Assembly: GCA_023897205.1 (NCBI GenBank)
Contig: JAHWDD010000033.1
Coordinates: 372,001-436,000, forward strand
Direction of reading: 5' to 3'
Length of the DNA: 64,000 nt
From: Exophiala sp. HKRS030
Lineage: Eukaryota > Ascomycota > Eurotiomycetes > Chaetothyriales > Herpotrichiellaceae
Positions within the stretch are counted from its first letter, which is position 1. Each line of letters opens with the position of its first letter. Below are positions 1 to 11,319 of the stretch, piece after piece. The notes below the pieces were generated by a model. It did not search any database. It was not told the origin of the DNA and was given only the letters and a program-made list of their open reading frames with translations. Made by a program: the position numbers and the translations under genes.

Positions 1-1319
1 GGCTGTCCGCAACAAGGTTGGTTACACGCGCGTGTCGTGCCTCTTGGATGGACTCGAACAATAGAGAAATTTCTTCATCGGAGACCGCGGCTGATCTCGT
101 GCTTTCAGTGCGTGTGGTACACAACTCTTGCCACTTTGTCGCAAAAATGGCTGCATCTTCAATGGCGTTGTTACCTCCTTGCCCTGATATAGGGTTGAAC
201 TAAGGCTCATTAGGACAGAACAGATATTGAGGGCCATGTAGCGACCTACCTTGTGAACTGAATCCCCGAGGAGCATTATGCGGCCCCAGTGCCATCTTTT
301 GAATACGTGATGCGGTAGTGGGGTGATGGTCGATTTGGTCTTGTTGGCGTATATCTCACCGAATGATACCGTCTCGGTGACCATGACATGCTCGTTTGCT
401 GTGGCCAATGCAATCTCGTCTTGTTTGGTAAACTTAGGCAATTCGAGACTTTTTGAGCTCTGAATTTGCTTGAAGAACAAAAACCAGAATAGTTTTCCTT
501 CAAGGCCTGCCATGACGGCAATGGTCTTCCCTCTCATGTGAACAAGGTTGACTTGGGATGAAGGAATACCCCCGGTAGACCCAGAAATGCCGAAGATACA
601 GCCATATTCACATCGCATGGCTAAAAGTGTCAACACCTCTGACTCCACAGATTTGCATCGGGAAGGATACTGTGGATGTCTTACTTTCTTGCATGGGCGT
701 TTGAAGTCTGGCAGGCTCTCCACTTTCCCCAAGTCGCCACATCTCACGACGGATGGAGCTATGTATTCCATCTGCACCAACAATGACTGTTCCCTCAAAA
801 CAATTCCCTCTTTCTGTCTCTACCTTTACCCCCGAACTGAGCGGTACGATCTTGACAATACGCTTTCCAGAAAGAATCTTGGATTTGTCCTTGAGGTTCT
901 CGTAGAGTATACGCAGCACGGCGCTTCTTTCCAGGAAGCAGATTTCGTAGCCATGTCTAGATAAGTACCCCTTTGTCAGTGCAAGGGTAGTGAAATGCTG
1001 CTGGTTCCGTGAAATTTTACCTTCGTTTGATCTCGTCATATATCCTGCAAGAATAAAGCACACGGCCGTCTTCTGTCCGATTGATTATCGTATCGGCCGG
1101 AGCCGACAGTCTCATAATTTTTTCGTAGCATCCGATTTGGTCAAGAACTCTGAAGCCATTTGGATGAAGGCCGATGCTTGCTCCAACGTCCGGTGCGATT
1201 TGCTCATGTGCCTCGCAAAGTAAATAGTCGATGCCAAGTCGTTCAAGGAGATTCGCCAGCGTAAGTCCAGCAATACCTCCCCCAACGATGATCACCTTTG
1301 AGTCAGATACCTTCTCCAT
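1..1319 (-). CDS. FAD-dependent monooxygenase (PaxM/AusM/PhqK-like), 3' end off the left edge
   Basis: Flavoprotein monooxygenase of the aromatic-hydroxylase fold (PF01494); the nearest known group contains the PaxM/AusM-type epoxidases of fungal secondary metabolism. Four exons fit: 1319-1021, 956-685, 620-250 and 199 to the left edge, with introns of 64, 64 and 50 nt, all GT-AG. The start is the first ATG, followed at once by the Rossmann motif GGGIAGLTLANLLERLG (residues about 12-28) and the acidic end of strand 2 (CEAHEQ). The DG motif (VGADGIHSSIR) and the GD motif (LLGDSVHK), split by the last intron from GQGGNNAIEDA, are all present, so the FAD and NADPH elements look intact. About 380 codons are visible; the C-terminus, often membrane-embedded in this group, is missing. 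It is divergent from the AtuA-like gene with a 956-bp shared upstream region. The substrate cannot be read from the sequence; a catabolic hydroxylase is the alternative. Confidence 0.88.
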
Positions 1320-2275
1320 GATACCTAGGGCAAGTGAGTAAGTATAAATGGTTGTAGGATATGTGGTAGAATAATTCGCTGATTTCGAGCGTTAAATTCT
1401 CAAAAAGTGAGGTATTGAAACAGCCGGCATTTCGGTCTTGAGACAGCCAGCTCTACTCGCCAATCGCGATACTTGAAGTTTGTTACTCGAGTCAGGCTGA
1501 ACATTCGTGACAAGAGCCTCGGCCACTAGGCCCGGGACCCCACATATGCGGATTCCTGGAGTACGGAGTACATAAGTCCCGTCTGGGGAGAGACTTCGGT
1601 CCGTGCGGCGAGCGACTGTAATGCACATCATGATCCTGCACATTTTCCACGGCGTGGGACCACCTCGATGTTCAAAGAAAATGTTATTACCTGAGAATGA
1701 CAATAACTTACTCCCTACAGCCAATACAACGCCGTCGAAACAGTCACACCGTCTCACGAGACAAGTCCCGTGGGAGGTGCAAACACCGTGAGATGGTTGA
1801 TGTGGTTGCGGCCCTGATGGGCGCGCTTGACGACAACGACTCATAGCTGTTAGTATTTGACGAGATGAATGGTTCGTCGTGTCCGAGTAAAAAGCATGCT
1901 CTACGTTTAGCGGAACTGTGGCGATGAATGTCAAGCATTGATTCTAACTTTGTAAAAAAGTACTATGAAGAAGTCGAGGGCAACACCTTTCACTACTAGA
2001 TGCTGTGAATTTTAGATGGGAATGGTGTGATCAATAATGAACATTAACATAATTCCTAATATTTGTCTCAAGACGGATTATTTCTAGTCATATAACATGA
2101 TCTCAATATCACGCGCAACGGACACCGAAAGGAGGCTCAATAGTTCCACCGCCCGAATTGCCGACTGTGTGGTAAGACAGAGAACAGGCTGGTTTGATTT
2201 GGCAATGGATTCTTACCAACTGGTGCATTTTGCTTCAATGAATCGTAGCAAGTAGTAACTCTGTCTATTTTATCA
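1320..2275. promoter_or_regulatory. Shared divergent upstream region, FAD monooxygenase / AtuA-like
   Basis: 956 bp between two divergent start codons, so both promoters should lie here. The palindrome-like GTACGGAGTAC is at 1561-1571. A minus-strand open frame at 1392-1934 resembles nothing I know and has no intron or domain signal, so I treat it as chance. The 2040-2110 stretch is AT-rich. Confidence 0.5.
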
Positions 2276-4338
2276 ATGGCCTCAAACATGCGACGACCGA
2301 TCAGGATTGGAAATTGCGCAGGTGCAGCGTGTGATGCGGGTTATCAGATGTATCGACAATGTGCGTTGGGAGATATCGATGTGGTTACAGGGGATTATCT
2401 TGCTGGTATGAGTGGCGCTCAGATCCGTCTCGAATGGAGCTAACATCGCTGACTCGACCATAGAGGCGAACTTGGCTCAAAACGCAGAGAGTTTTTATGC
2501 TGGCTCGCACACTGGGTATGAACCAAATGCTCTGGAGGGCTGAAATTATCATTGCCTCTGGTAGCTGAAAAGAACATCAAAATCATTGTCAACGGTGGTT
2601 CTCTGAACCCCGAGGGTTTAGCTCGAGTGGTCGCGTCTCTTGTAAGGCGACAAAGACTCTATGCATATGCTGCGCCAGAACAAATGCTGAATAGCGACTC
2701 ATTAGGTGCAAGAAAGAAACTTCGGTCTCAAGGTTGCCTGGCTGAGCGGTGACGATGTGACAAAGCAGCTTACCAATCTTCTTCCCGAAGGGTTCAAACA
2801 TCTGGATGGCGATAACGCAGCAAGTTTTTTGACCTCAGAAACGCGTGCTTTTCTTGAAGAGCCAGGTAGTTTCGATTTGGTGAGCGCTCATGCATACATT
2901 GGCGCCAGGGGAATCAAGAGAGCCCTTGACTTAGGTTCGGATATTGTAATATGTAAGGGTTTTCAGGCTCGCGAATGCCTCTTGCTAACATTATGCCAGG
3001 TGGCCGAGTTTCAGATGCTAGTCCGGTGATAGGCGCAGCCTGGTGGTGGCACCAGTGGGAAGAGTCTAGCTTTGACCAACTCGCAGGTTCTCTGGTGGCG
3101 GGCCATCTAATTGAGTGCAGTGGCTACGGATCGGGAGGAAACTTTTGTGAATTCTTCACTTTTGATCCAGCAAGTCTCGTCGATATCGGCTTTCCAATCG
3201 CCGAGATCCATGCTGATGGATCAAGTACGATCACGAAACACGAAGGCACCAGAGGCCACATTACCGAAGACATCCTGAAAGCACAACTTCTTTATGAGAT
3301 TCAGGGAGCTGTCTATCTCCACAGTGATTCAAAGGCAGATCTTTCTAACGTGACCATAAGGGAAGAAGGGCCCAATCGTGTAAGGGTCACTGGGACAAGA
3401 GGATCACCGCCACCGTCCACGACCAAGCTGGCGGTGTTCTATCGTGGTGGTTGGCAGTGTGAATATACTCTCAACGCCACAGGTTATGCAACGGCTGAGA
3501 AGTTTGCCCTCCATGAGAGACAAATTCGTTATCGGCTTAAGGAGACAAACCACCTGGACAAGTTTCAAGTACTGGAGTTCCAAGTTTATGGCTTGCCAGA
3601 GATCAATCCAAAATCGCAGCTTCGAAGCACGACGGGTATCCGTGTATTTGGTCAATCCAAGTCTCGAGAAACATGTGAAGCTCTTGCTGCGGCGATGCTC
3701 GATAGCATGCTGCAGCATTATGCTGGCATGCATGGAACTTTGGACTGGAGGCTACTTCAAGCAAAACCCTACATTACCTACTGTCCCTGTACCATTGAGC
3801 AAGCTGCTCTTGATGAAGAGCTTCATATCCTGAATGACAACAGCGGTCCGGCCACAAGCGAGAGAACCGGCTCGCCTTCTGAATATGAAGCTCTACCCCT
3901 CGTCAAAGCTATGAGACGTCCGATCCATCGAAGCTCGACGAACTTGGGCCGACCGTCAGTGCCCGTCTCGGCGATATAGTCTTAGCAAGATCAGGAGACA
4001 AGGGTTCCAACCTAAACATTGGATTCTTCGTTCGCGAAGCCGACGAATGGGACTGGTTACGCAGTTTTCTCGACTCCAAGCGGATGATCAATCTTATGGC
4101 AGACGAGTGGAAGTCTCACTACAAGCTGGAACGATGCGAGCTTCCGGGAATACGCGCAGTTCATTTCGTTGTTTACGGTATCCTCATGCGCGGAGTGAGC
4201 TCTTCAGCACGCCTGGATGCCCTTGGCAAGGGGTTTGCAGAATTCATTCGTGATCGCTGGGTAGCTCTACCTGTGAAATTCCTGGACCGGTACACTTCAA
4301 CACGACCACGTAGTCACAAGATTGGTCACAGCTCATAG
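2276..4338 (+). CDS. AtuA-like protein (acyclic terpene utilisation family, DUF1446), two apparent frame shifts
   Basis: Fungal protein of the AtuA family (PF07287 with a C-terminal AtuA-like domain). AtuA was named for a bacterial acyclic-terpene (citronellol) catabolic operon; its biochemical role is unsettled. Exons: 2276-2405, 2464-2641, 2706-2952 and 3000-4338 (introns 58, 64 and 47 nt). The N-terminal domain shows IRIGNCAGAACDAGYQM, ANLAQNAESFYAGSHTGYEP and IVNGGSLNPEGLARV. The C-terminal domain shows ARSGDKGSNLNIGFF and AVHFVVYGILMRGVSSS. Two breaks occur: near 2537-2539 (GGG) and near 3896-3899 (CCCC). In each case one extra base in the run restores the family register, giving about 631 residues, the normal fungal length. 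I therefore think the gene is intact in the organism and miscalled here; a pseudogene is the alternative. It is transcribed with the downstream Baeyer-Villiger gene, 371 bp apart. Confidence 0.8.
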
Positions 4339-4709
4339 AAGATCTTTTATTATACCATTTCTTCGTGTACATAACACCAAATTGATAAGACCCAGTAATT
4401 GAATCTAATACAATATGTCGCCCGGGCAGCTTAGTCGGCTGGGTGACAGTCGGCGTGAAAGTGGGTATATGTGCACATCCATTTTCGCGAAGGGTCCAAC
4501 AAGACATTTACGAGGCGACGTTAGTTCTAAGCACAACGACAAAATAAGGAATTTGAGAAATCGATCTGTGTTCCCCAGAAGCTGAAGCGAGAGGCGGGAA
4601 AGCGCATCTAAGAAATGCCCCCCGAAAACCCGCTGTGAAAGCCCCCAGTCCGTCAAAGCCAAACCGAACAGCCGAGAGGGACAATTGTTGCCTCGACCCA
4701 CAACGGTGT
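4339..4709. other. Intergenic, AtuA-like 3' end to Baeyer-Villiger start
   Basis: 371 bp between genes in tandem. It should hold the AtuA-like terminator and the promoter of the monooxygenase. I see no open frame with family resemblance. Confidence 0.4.
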
Positions 4710-6914
4710 ATGCTACGAGTATGTTCTGAATAAATGCTTCGTGTAAGAAAGAATTTGTAGAACACAGTCAGTCAAGTCTTGCACTGCCCGGTACAGTGCC
4801 TTCAATCTTCAAGATGGTCTACCCGGACAGCTCCACTTCTCGCAATTCAATGCCCCTGTCATCCCACGAGCAATCGATGACCCAGGGAGAAAGCTCAGGG
4901 TTGTTATGGTCGGAACTGGTATTTCTGGCGTAACAACAGCAATTCGGTTCCCTGAACACTTGGGCAATGACATTGATCTACAATTATACGACAAGAACGC
5001 TGATATAGGTGGTGTATGGCTCGAAAATAAGTATCCTGGTGTGGCGTGCGATATCCCAGCGCCTTGCTTTCAGTTTCTGTTTGAGAACAACCCAAGATGG
5101 AGCAACTATTACGCGTCCGGGCAAGAAATCGTCGAGTACATTCAGCGGACAGCTGACAAGTATGGCGCACGCAAATACATGAAGTTCAAGCATTTAGTCA
5201 CAGGGGCCCACTGGTCGGAGGAAGAAGGCAAATGGAATATGACAATCAGAGATTTAGTGAACGATAAGGTAAATTCGACCCAATTGACCGAAGGCCCAAA
5301 TCTAATTCTAGCTAGGAATTCAACGACCAGGCTGATGTCCTGATTCTGGGTTGGGGTATGTTGAATAATTGGGAATGGCCCAAGATTGAGGGCCTTCACA
5401 GCTTCAAAGGTCCCTACATGCATTCTGCAGACTATGACACCTCCTTCGATGCTACAGGCAAGACTGTTGCAGTTGTTGGTGGCGGTTCATCTGGCATCCA
5501 GATCCTTCCACACATACAAAAAGTCGCGAAACACGTCGACCACTACATGAGGTCTCAAAACTGGATCGCTCCCCTAGGGTTCGGTGCTATTGAGCTTGAG
5601 AAGAGAGGCCAGCTGGACAAGGGAAATTGTAAGCCCCGATTGAGGAGAACCAACGCCAATGTTAGGACTAAGACATATTCGCAGTTGCTTATACCCAGGA
5701 AGAAAAGTCACAATTTAGCACGGATCCCAATTCATGTCACCGACATCGCCGTGAAGTGGAAGAGGCCATGAACGACTACATGACGGAATCTGGCTTCACC
5801 TACGGCACTCCTCGACAGCAACAAATCCAGAGTAAATTTAAAGAGCATATGTCGACTATGCTCAAAGATAAGCCCGAGATCCTGCGAACTCTTCTTCCAG
5901 TATATCCTCCGGGATGTCGGAGATGTAAGTTACAACAGTATTGCTACAGCATGTCAGCTTTGCTAACTTGTGGTAGTAACTCCCGGACCTGGCTACCTGG
6001 AGGCAGTCGTCAAGCCAAACGTGAGCTATATATCGGATGAGATTGAGCGCGTGACGGAGGAAGGCATCGTCTCAGCAGACGGAACTTTGCGCAAGGTGGA
6101 CGCAATAATCTGGGCTACGGGATTTAACGTGTAAGTTGAGTACAATCTGTTCGTCTTCCTTCTTGGCTGACCACTACAAAGGAACTTCGTTAGCCGCTTT
6201 CCCATCACCGGAAAGGATGGAATTACCTGGAATCAAGTTATGGATCCGGAGCCAGAGGCATATCTGGGTATGTGTGTGGATAAGATGCCAAATTGTTTTG
6301 TCTACATGGGGCCCAACTGCGGTCCAGGAGCAGGCGGTGCATACCTTTGCGTCGATGGAGAGTGTGAACTCATGATCTCTTGCATCAAGAAACTGCTCCG
6401 CGACAAGATCAAATCAATGACAATCAAGTCTGAGCGCGTCAAGCAATACGCGGCACATGTTCATGGATATCTCAAAACCTCGATCTTTGGGCAACCATGC
6501 AAATCATGGTTCAAACGAGGAACCGAAGAGGGCCGGAACATTGCCTATTATTGTGGCAATGCACTCAATTTACTGTATGCTCAGCGCAATCCGAGATGGG
6601 AGGATTGGGATTACACGTACCTCGACGAGATGGGGGACAACCCACTCTCATGGCTTGGAAACGGATACACATTGGCAGACTATTCTGGTACTACTCGGAC
6701 AAAGTATCTTGATCCATTGGAGATCGACTTCCCACCAATCGATAATGGGGTTGCTGAACTCAATGGATCATTGCGAAATGGAGAGGTTCAAGTTGAAGTT
6801 AAAAATGGGATCCACAAGCCAAAGTATACCGAGATGCGCCCTACAGACCCTGCCGCTACGCTTCCGGGATTTGGCCAACATTCAGGAGAAGCTGGCCTTT
6901 TCGGACAAGTATGA
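4710..6914 (+). CDS. Baeyer-Villiger-type flavin monooxygenase
   Basis: FAD/NADPH monooxygenase of the fungal steroid/ketone Baeyer-Villiger group, which inserts oxygen next to a carbonyl to make an ester or lactone. Exons: 4710-4718 (tentative), 4768-5268, 5316-5628, 5685-5924, 5977-6130 and 6182-6914; all introns are GT-AG and 47-56 nt. The total is about 649 residues, normal for the family. Motifs: FAD Rossmann VVMVGTGISG, then DKNADIGGVWLENKYPGVACD, the fingerprint-like FKGPYMHSADY (Y where W is usual), the NADPH motif AVVGGGSSGIQ, and IIWATGF before the C-terminal domain. The open frame runs upstream of the first in-frame internal ATG (4906) without a start, so I propose a 9-nt first exon (ATG at 4710) joined by a GTATGT...CAG intron. 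The start is the weakest part of the model. It is convergent with the cyclase-family hydrolase. The substrate is unknown. Confidence 0.9.
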
Positions 6915-7426
6915 TTATAGTATAGAACAGAACAGAGAATGGGATTACTTGAATCTTTCAAGTCTTGTAACAGTAATTTGATGGCTGAGAATGTCCAACA
7001 ACTCTCTTAAAGTACTTGTTGAAGACCCCTTCAAGAAAGCCACAAAACCGATTGACTGCCATATCAACAAGATAGTGGATAGTGTGAGCAATGAGCGTGG
7101 TGCCTGTTACCAGGGTCACTTCAGAACACAAATTGATGCAGCAATGGATAAGATAAAGATACTTATTTTAGTGAAGGTCCAGACTTTCCAACTTAGGGTG
7201 TACTCATCAAAGATGAGAACTGATCGGTTGTGTCAAGATATGGAAACGAAGAGGCGAGATGATCAGCACTAGGTTGTTAAAGGTTGAAGGTCTTTTGGAG
7301 CAACGAGGATATACCAGCATAGTAAAAACTGTCTATCGATTTTAAGGAAGAGGAGCAGCGCTTTTCCGCCGGATATCACCGATGATGAAACATTGATCCC
7401 TGTTCTAAAGGAACAGCGATATGCTA
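6915..7426. other. Convergent intergenic region, Baeyer-Villiger / cyclase-family genes
   Basis: 512 bp between two stop codons facing each other. It should contain both 3' UTRs and terminators. The + strand open frame at 6991-7272 has no recognisable domain and lies in the expected 3' UTR. Confidence 0.4.
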
Positions 7427-8694
7427 CTATAAGATAGCAACGACATTCGGCGGGCTCGCTATCCCACCGACAATGTTTAGGGGCGCCGAAGAGAGCATAA
7501 ATGACCATTTGCTTTCCCTGCAACAAGCCTCGCTAAGATCCTCCAGGTTCCAAAGTTCACCGATCGGGATACCCGCGTGAGGGAGAAGCCACTGATGAAG
7601 CATGCAGCTATTATCTGGAGCTGGATAGCCTGGTTCGAATCAGCACAAGCAATTTGACGTCTGGCTCGAACACAGTAGCACTTGGCATGATGGAGGAATC
7701 AGAAAAGGGGTCTGTAATGGTACATACGTTCCCAACTTACTGCATCGCCAGCCACGGCGGCCACACGATTGTTCCACAGATATCGCTGTACCTCGTCACC
7801 TTGCTGGACACCTGCGAAGTTTAATGCTGCAAATGCCCGCTCTCTTTCATCTGGAGATGAACTTTCGTACCATTTCAGGAAGCCTGTCCGTATGAGTAGG
7901 ATATCACCTTGCTTGATCTCCACTCGTTGATGTGCTGCTATTGCCAAAATGTCGTCGAGAGATATCCCTGCCATTTCCATGAGACGAAGAAGAAATCAAG
8001 ACCGAAAAGAACTGAGCCTACCAGAAGGGGATATCGGTGAGATCTGTTCGGCGCCACGAGCTTCAAGCCATCGGGGCCAGTCCAAAAGCACGCCACGGCT
8101 TACAATGCCAGTCTTGCACCAATCTAGAGGCAAGCAAAAAGGTGAATATCTACCTTTTTAACTGGAAGGCCACTATCACCGAAAGACTCACAATGAATAC
8201 CATGGGCATCTGGGTGCCCCAAAATATTGTCACTATGATGGACACCATTATAATACACTCCTAACTTCTGGTCTGCGTAATGGAGGAACCCATCCCATTG
8301 AGATCCGCATTGGGTATTGAGTCTGATTTCATCATCGTGGGCCATTTCGCCAGTAATTTTGGCATAATTAATAACAGTTTGCTCAAGGCCCAGTCTACCA
8401 AAAGCTGGTTTGCCTATCTTTTCATACGCCCAGTCCAGCTGAAAGGAGTAGCCATGGACGACTTCTCTTGCGGCATTTCGTCGAATTTCGGGAGTAATAT
8501 TGTTCAAGGCTGCGTCTACTCATTACTATCTTGTTTCATAGAGGGAGTGGATAGGCTTGGATGCTGAGCTTACCACCTAGATGATCAATCACGTTGTCTC
8601 TGTTCCAAAGCCCTCGAGCTGTTCTCTTACCGCCTTCCTCAGGGAGACTATCATATAGTGGATACCCGCCATCAGGGTCTCCTGGGAAGACCAT
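7427..8694 (-). CDS. Cyclase-family hydrolase (PF04199, kynurenine-formamidase-like fold)
   Basis: Putative metal-dependent hydrolase of the cyclase family (PF04199), which includes kynurenine formamidase and isatin hydrolase; members open amide or lactone bonds. Exons: 8694-8574, 8515-8180, 8123-8022, 7967-7728 and 7629-7427, introns 58, 56, 54 and 98 nt, giving 333 residues, typical of the fungal subgroup. Motifs in order: ALNNITPEIRRNAAREV, HDDEIRLNTQCGSQWDG (metal/active-site region) with FLHYADQK, GIVSRGVLLDWPRW, QGDILLIRTGF, AAVAGDAVSWER, IPIGELWNLEDL, and LSSAPLNIVGGIASPPN at the end. The start is the only in-frame ATG before the conserved region. The exon-4 donor (GTATGT at 7727) was chosen because it alone restores the family frame. 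Next to a lactone-forming Baeyer-Villiger enzyme, a ring- or ester-opening role is an attractive inference, not shown by the sequence. Confidence 0.88.
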
Positions 8695-9581
8695 AATTCC
8701 GAATACTTCAGGCTATCATGAAAGTCAACAAAAACGGCAAGAGTTGTGATGCTGAGACTACCAGTTGGAAGGGGTGATTCCAGCCTCACAACTAGCCACT
8801 AGCCATGGGCAGGGTTTGGATTCCTCCGTAGAGAGCAATCCAAGATCTCTCTATTCGACCCTTGACAACTTGCCCAAATGCCGGATTGCCGGATGGCAGA
8901 ATCTGGTGTCACGTGCCGCCCACGAACTTTGTTCTCATACCGGCTTCAGGCCAAAATCGTGCAGGCTAATATCTCTGCAGTAGGCATGCTAGTCGGGGTC
9001 TAACATTAATCCATAGTTGACTCTGGCCTTGATCTCGAAGGGTAGCCTGAGTTGAAGCATGGCCTATGTATGATGTGCAGCGAGCCACTCCATGTTCAGG
9101 TAAATGGCATTCAAGGCCGAAGCAAATGCCCCAGCTGTCTTAGACTTGCTCAGATGCTGGGTATCTCGCGCTTTGGAGTCAACATAAGAGAACAGCCATG
9201 ACAAACAAACCCGGTAGGCAATTTTGGGAACACGTTGACTACTCCGTATACATATGTATCCTGTGTCGTTTGTGTAAGATTGACAGTGATCACGTGGGAA
9301 ATGTAGATAAAACGTTTCGTGAACGTCCCTGGGGTTGTCCAGAGACTTGAAATGCCAAACATGCCAAGAACTTTTCCGCAAATGATGCAAACGCGACAAA
9401 CTTGGAGTGCATGCAACCATCGTCTCTGAGCTTTTCGACAATTCTAACGTGGAAATGCGCACGCATCTTAGTCCAAGACCTCACTTTCCTTCTTTCGAAA
9501 CTCGTGTGGAACTTCGATTTAATATTCCGGACGCAGACTACAATAATACAGGTTGACTTGGTTCCCACACCACCCTCAGCC
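8695..9581. promoter_or_regulatory. Divergent upstream region, cyclase-family / mL54
   Basis: 887 bp between divergent start codons; it should carry both promoters. TACTCCGTA is at 9240-9248. Minus-strand open frames at 9064-9462 and 9290-9886 have no family resemblance. Confidence 0.45.
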
Positions 9582-10383
9582 ATGATCTGCTCAAGCTGCC
9601 GCCGGTCCCTGCTGGCGGGCGTTCGCAATCTACAAACCTCGACGACTACCTCGTCAAAACTGACGATACGAACCTTGCCATCCTTCCGCACAGTTTCCAC
9701 GGCTCCGTCTACCCCCAATGCCGCTGCAAGTACACCACCACCCAGCACGGTTCCATCATCTTCAACCTCCAACCCGACCCAATCATCCTCGCATCCAGGA
9801 ACGTCGCAACCTCTGTCGACACCACACGCTCCATCCTCAACCCCAGCCGAAGCCAAACCCAAATCCATCAAACCGCGGAATCTCAAGTCCTCAGTCCCAG
9901 CGGGTGCGGAGTTGAAGGGTCTCGGCTACACCAAGGCCAAACCCGTGATCAAAGCACTCGAGGACCATGAATACCCGGACTGGCTATGGGGGCTCCTCGA
10001 AGAAGGCAACCAGAAGCCAGGCGAGGCCAAAGTCGATGTCTCTGGTGAGATCCCCTAGCTTAGCATCTTGCTGCAGATGCCGCGCATCTCTAGCGCCATC
10101 TCAATTCACTCCATCCCTCCAGATTCAGTCCATGTGAGACCACCACTAACTCGAGACTCTTGCAGCAATGACGAAAAAGCAACGTGCGCGATATGACAAG
10201 GCGCAGGAGAAAATCCTGGCCAAATTACCAGTCCAAATCCCTCTGCATGAGCAAAGTAAAGACCTCACGCTTCCCGGCGACGACGCCATCACCAGTCTCA
10301 AGCGCCGACAGGAGGTCGTCAAGAGCAAGCGCACGGCGAATCGCAAGGGAATCAGGGAAGCCAATTTCTTGAAGAGTATGTAA
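9582..10383 (+). CDS. mrpl37: Mitochondrial ribosomal protein mL54 (yeast Mrpl37)
   Basis: Component of the large subunit of the mitochondrial ribosome. Two exons, 9582-10044 and 10166-10383 (intron 121 nt, GT-AG), 226 residues. The N-terminus (MICSSCRRSLLAGVRN, then Arg/Ser/Thr-rich and Pro/Ser-rich up to about residue 115) looks like a mitochondrial presequence plus linker. The family core is AELKGLGYTKAKPVIKALED, EYPDWLWGLLEE and, across the intron, MTKKQRARYDKAQ, ending in KGIREANFLKSM. The EYPDWLW block is the hallmark of L37/mL54. The ATG used is the first one that gives a complete presequence. Confidence 0.87.
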
Positions 10384-11319
10384 GAGAGGAAATCTACCTA
10401 GAGGAGGTCGTCATGGTTGTGACAACGATCAAAGCCGGCTGGCTTGCCATCTGAAGTGTTGAGATGGGAAGGAAGTACCGAGAAACCTGTGATAGGGACA
10501 TATGTGCTCACATTGCGGCGCTGGCTAGGAGTGCCTTGATTGAGCATGGTGCAAAGTCGTTATAGACATCATCTATTTGTACGATACATGTATATGGGCA
10601 AGCATTTGGCAGGCTTTTCCAGGGCAGAGAGACGAACTAGTATCAATCTGATCTGATCTGAATTATATGGCTAGCCCTGATAGAAAGCCTGGATCCATAA
10701 GAAAATATCTATCAATATTCAAATAAAATTGATTCGAGTAGCAACTTGATGCCCCAGATCCTGTGCTCGGCCAACAAATTATGGAGAATGCAGGATTTGC
10801 AAAGCACCATTTCCGACATGAATCGGCACAGTTGAGATGATGAACCAAATAAAAAACGCCCCAAGACGATCCTCCGCCGTATTTCATGTCGATGCTGATG
10901 CTCTCATGCTTCGTATATCTGAATTACCAAGTTCGTGAAATGATCCGTTAGTCATGCAATGCCCTCCCGTCTTAACCCTGTCATGCAAATAAAAGTTTCT
11001 TTGGACGTGGTTTGTTTGCCGTCCCGTGGCTCCGAATCTCGAGAATGCTCTCTCCGTTGTTGTTGCGAGCCATTGTTTGTCAAAGATGACAATCATGACG
11101 GATCGAAGGCCCAAGGGGCTCGATCGGCCTGAATTGCTGAGGGATGCCAGACAATTCGATACCACACGGTGCCGCTCCTGAAAGATCAGCAGGCGGCGTG
11201 CGTTTGGCTCTTTCTGAGACTCATGTGGACAATGCCAGCGCCAGCTGATGCAGGCCATTACGCTGCATCAAGCAACGGCGGATAAAGGCTGCAGAGGCGA
11301 ATATTCGAAATTCTTCATC
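10384..11319. other. Convergent intergenic region, mL54 / membrane protein
   Basis: 936 bp between two converging genes, longer than needed for 3' UTRs. Several short open frames on both strands; none has a recognisable domain. A short ATCTGATCTGA repeat lies near 10647. Confidence 0.35.

Noticed and set aside
1392..1934. 180-codon minus-strand open frame between the FAD monooxygenase and AtuA-like genes
   Set aside because: No domain, no zinc-cluster or other motif, no introns; lies where two promoters are required.
2516..2564. Possible 49-nt intron (GTATGA...GTAG) in the AtuA-like gene
   Set aside because: Splicing it gives an immediate stop and removes the conserved GYEPNALEG segment; a one-base break in the GGG run explains the frame better.
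8124..8153. 30-nt intron (GTAGAT...CTAG) in the cyclase-family gene
   Set aside because: Too short for fungal splicing and out of phase; the 56-nt intron 8124-8179 restores the family sequence.
9290..9886. 198-codon minus-strand frame over the mL54 start
   Set aside because: Antisense of the Pro/Ser/Thr-rich N-terminal part of mL54; no family resemblance.
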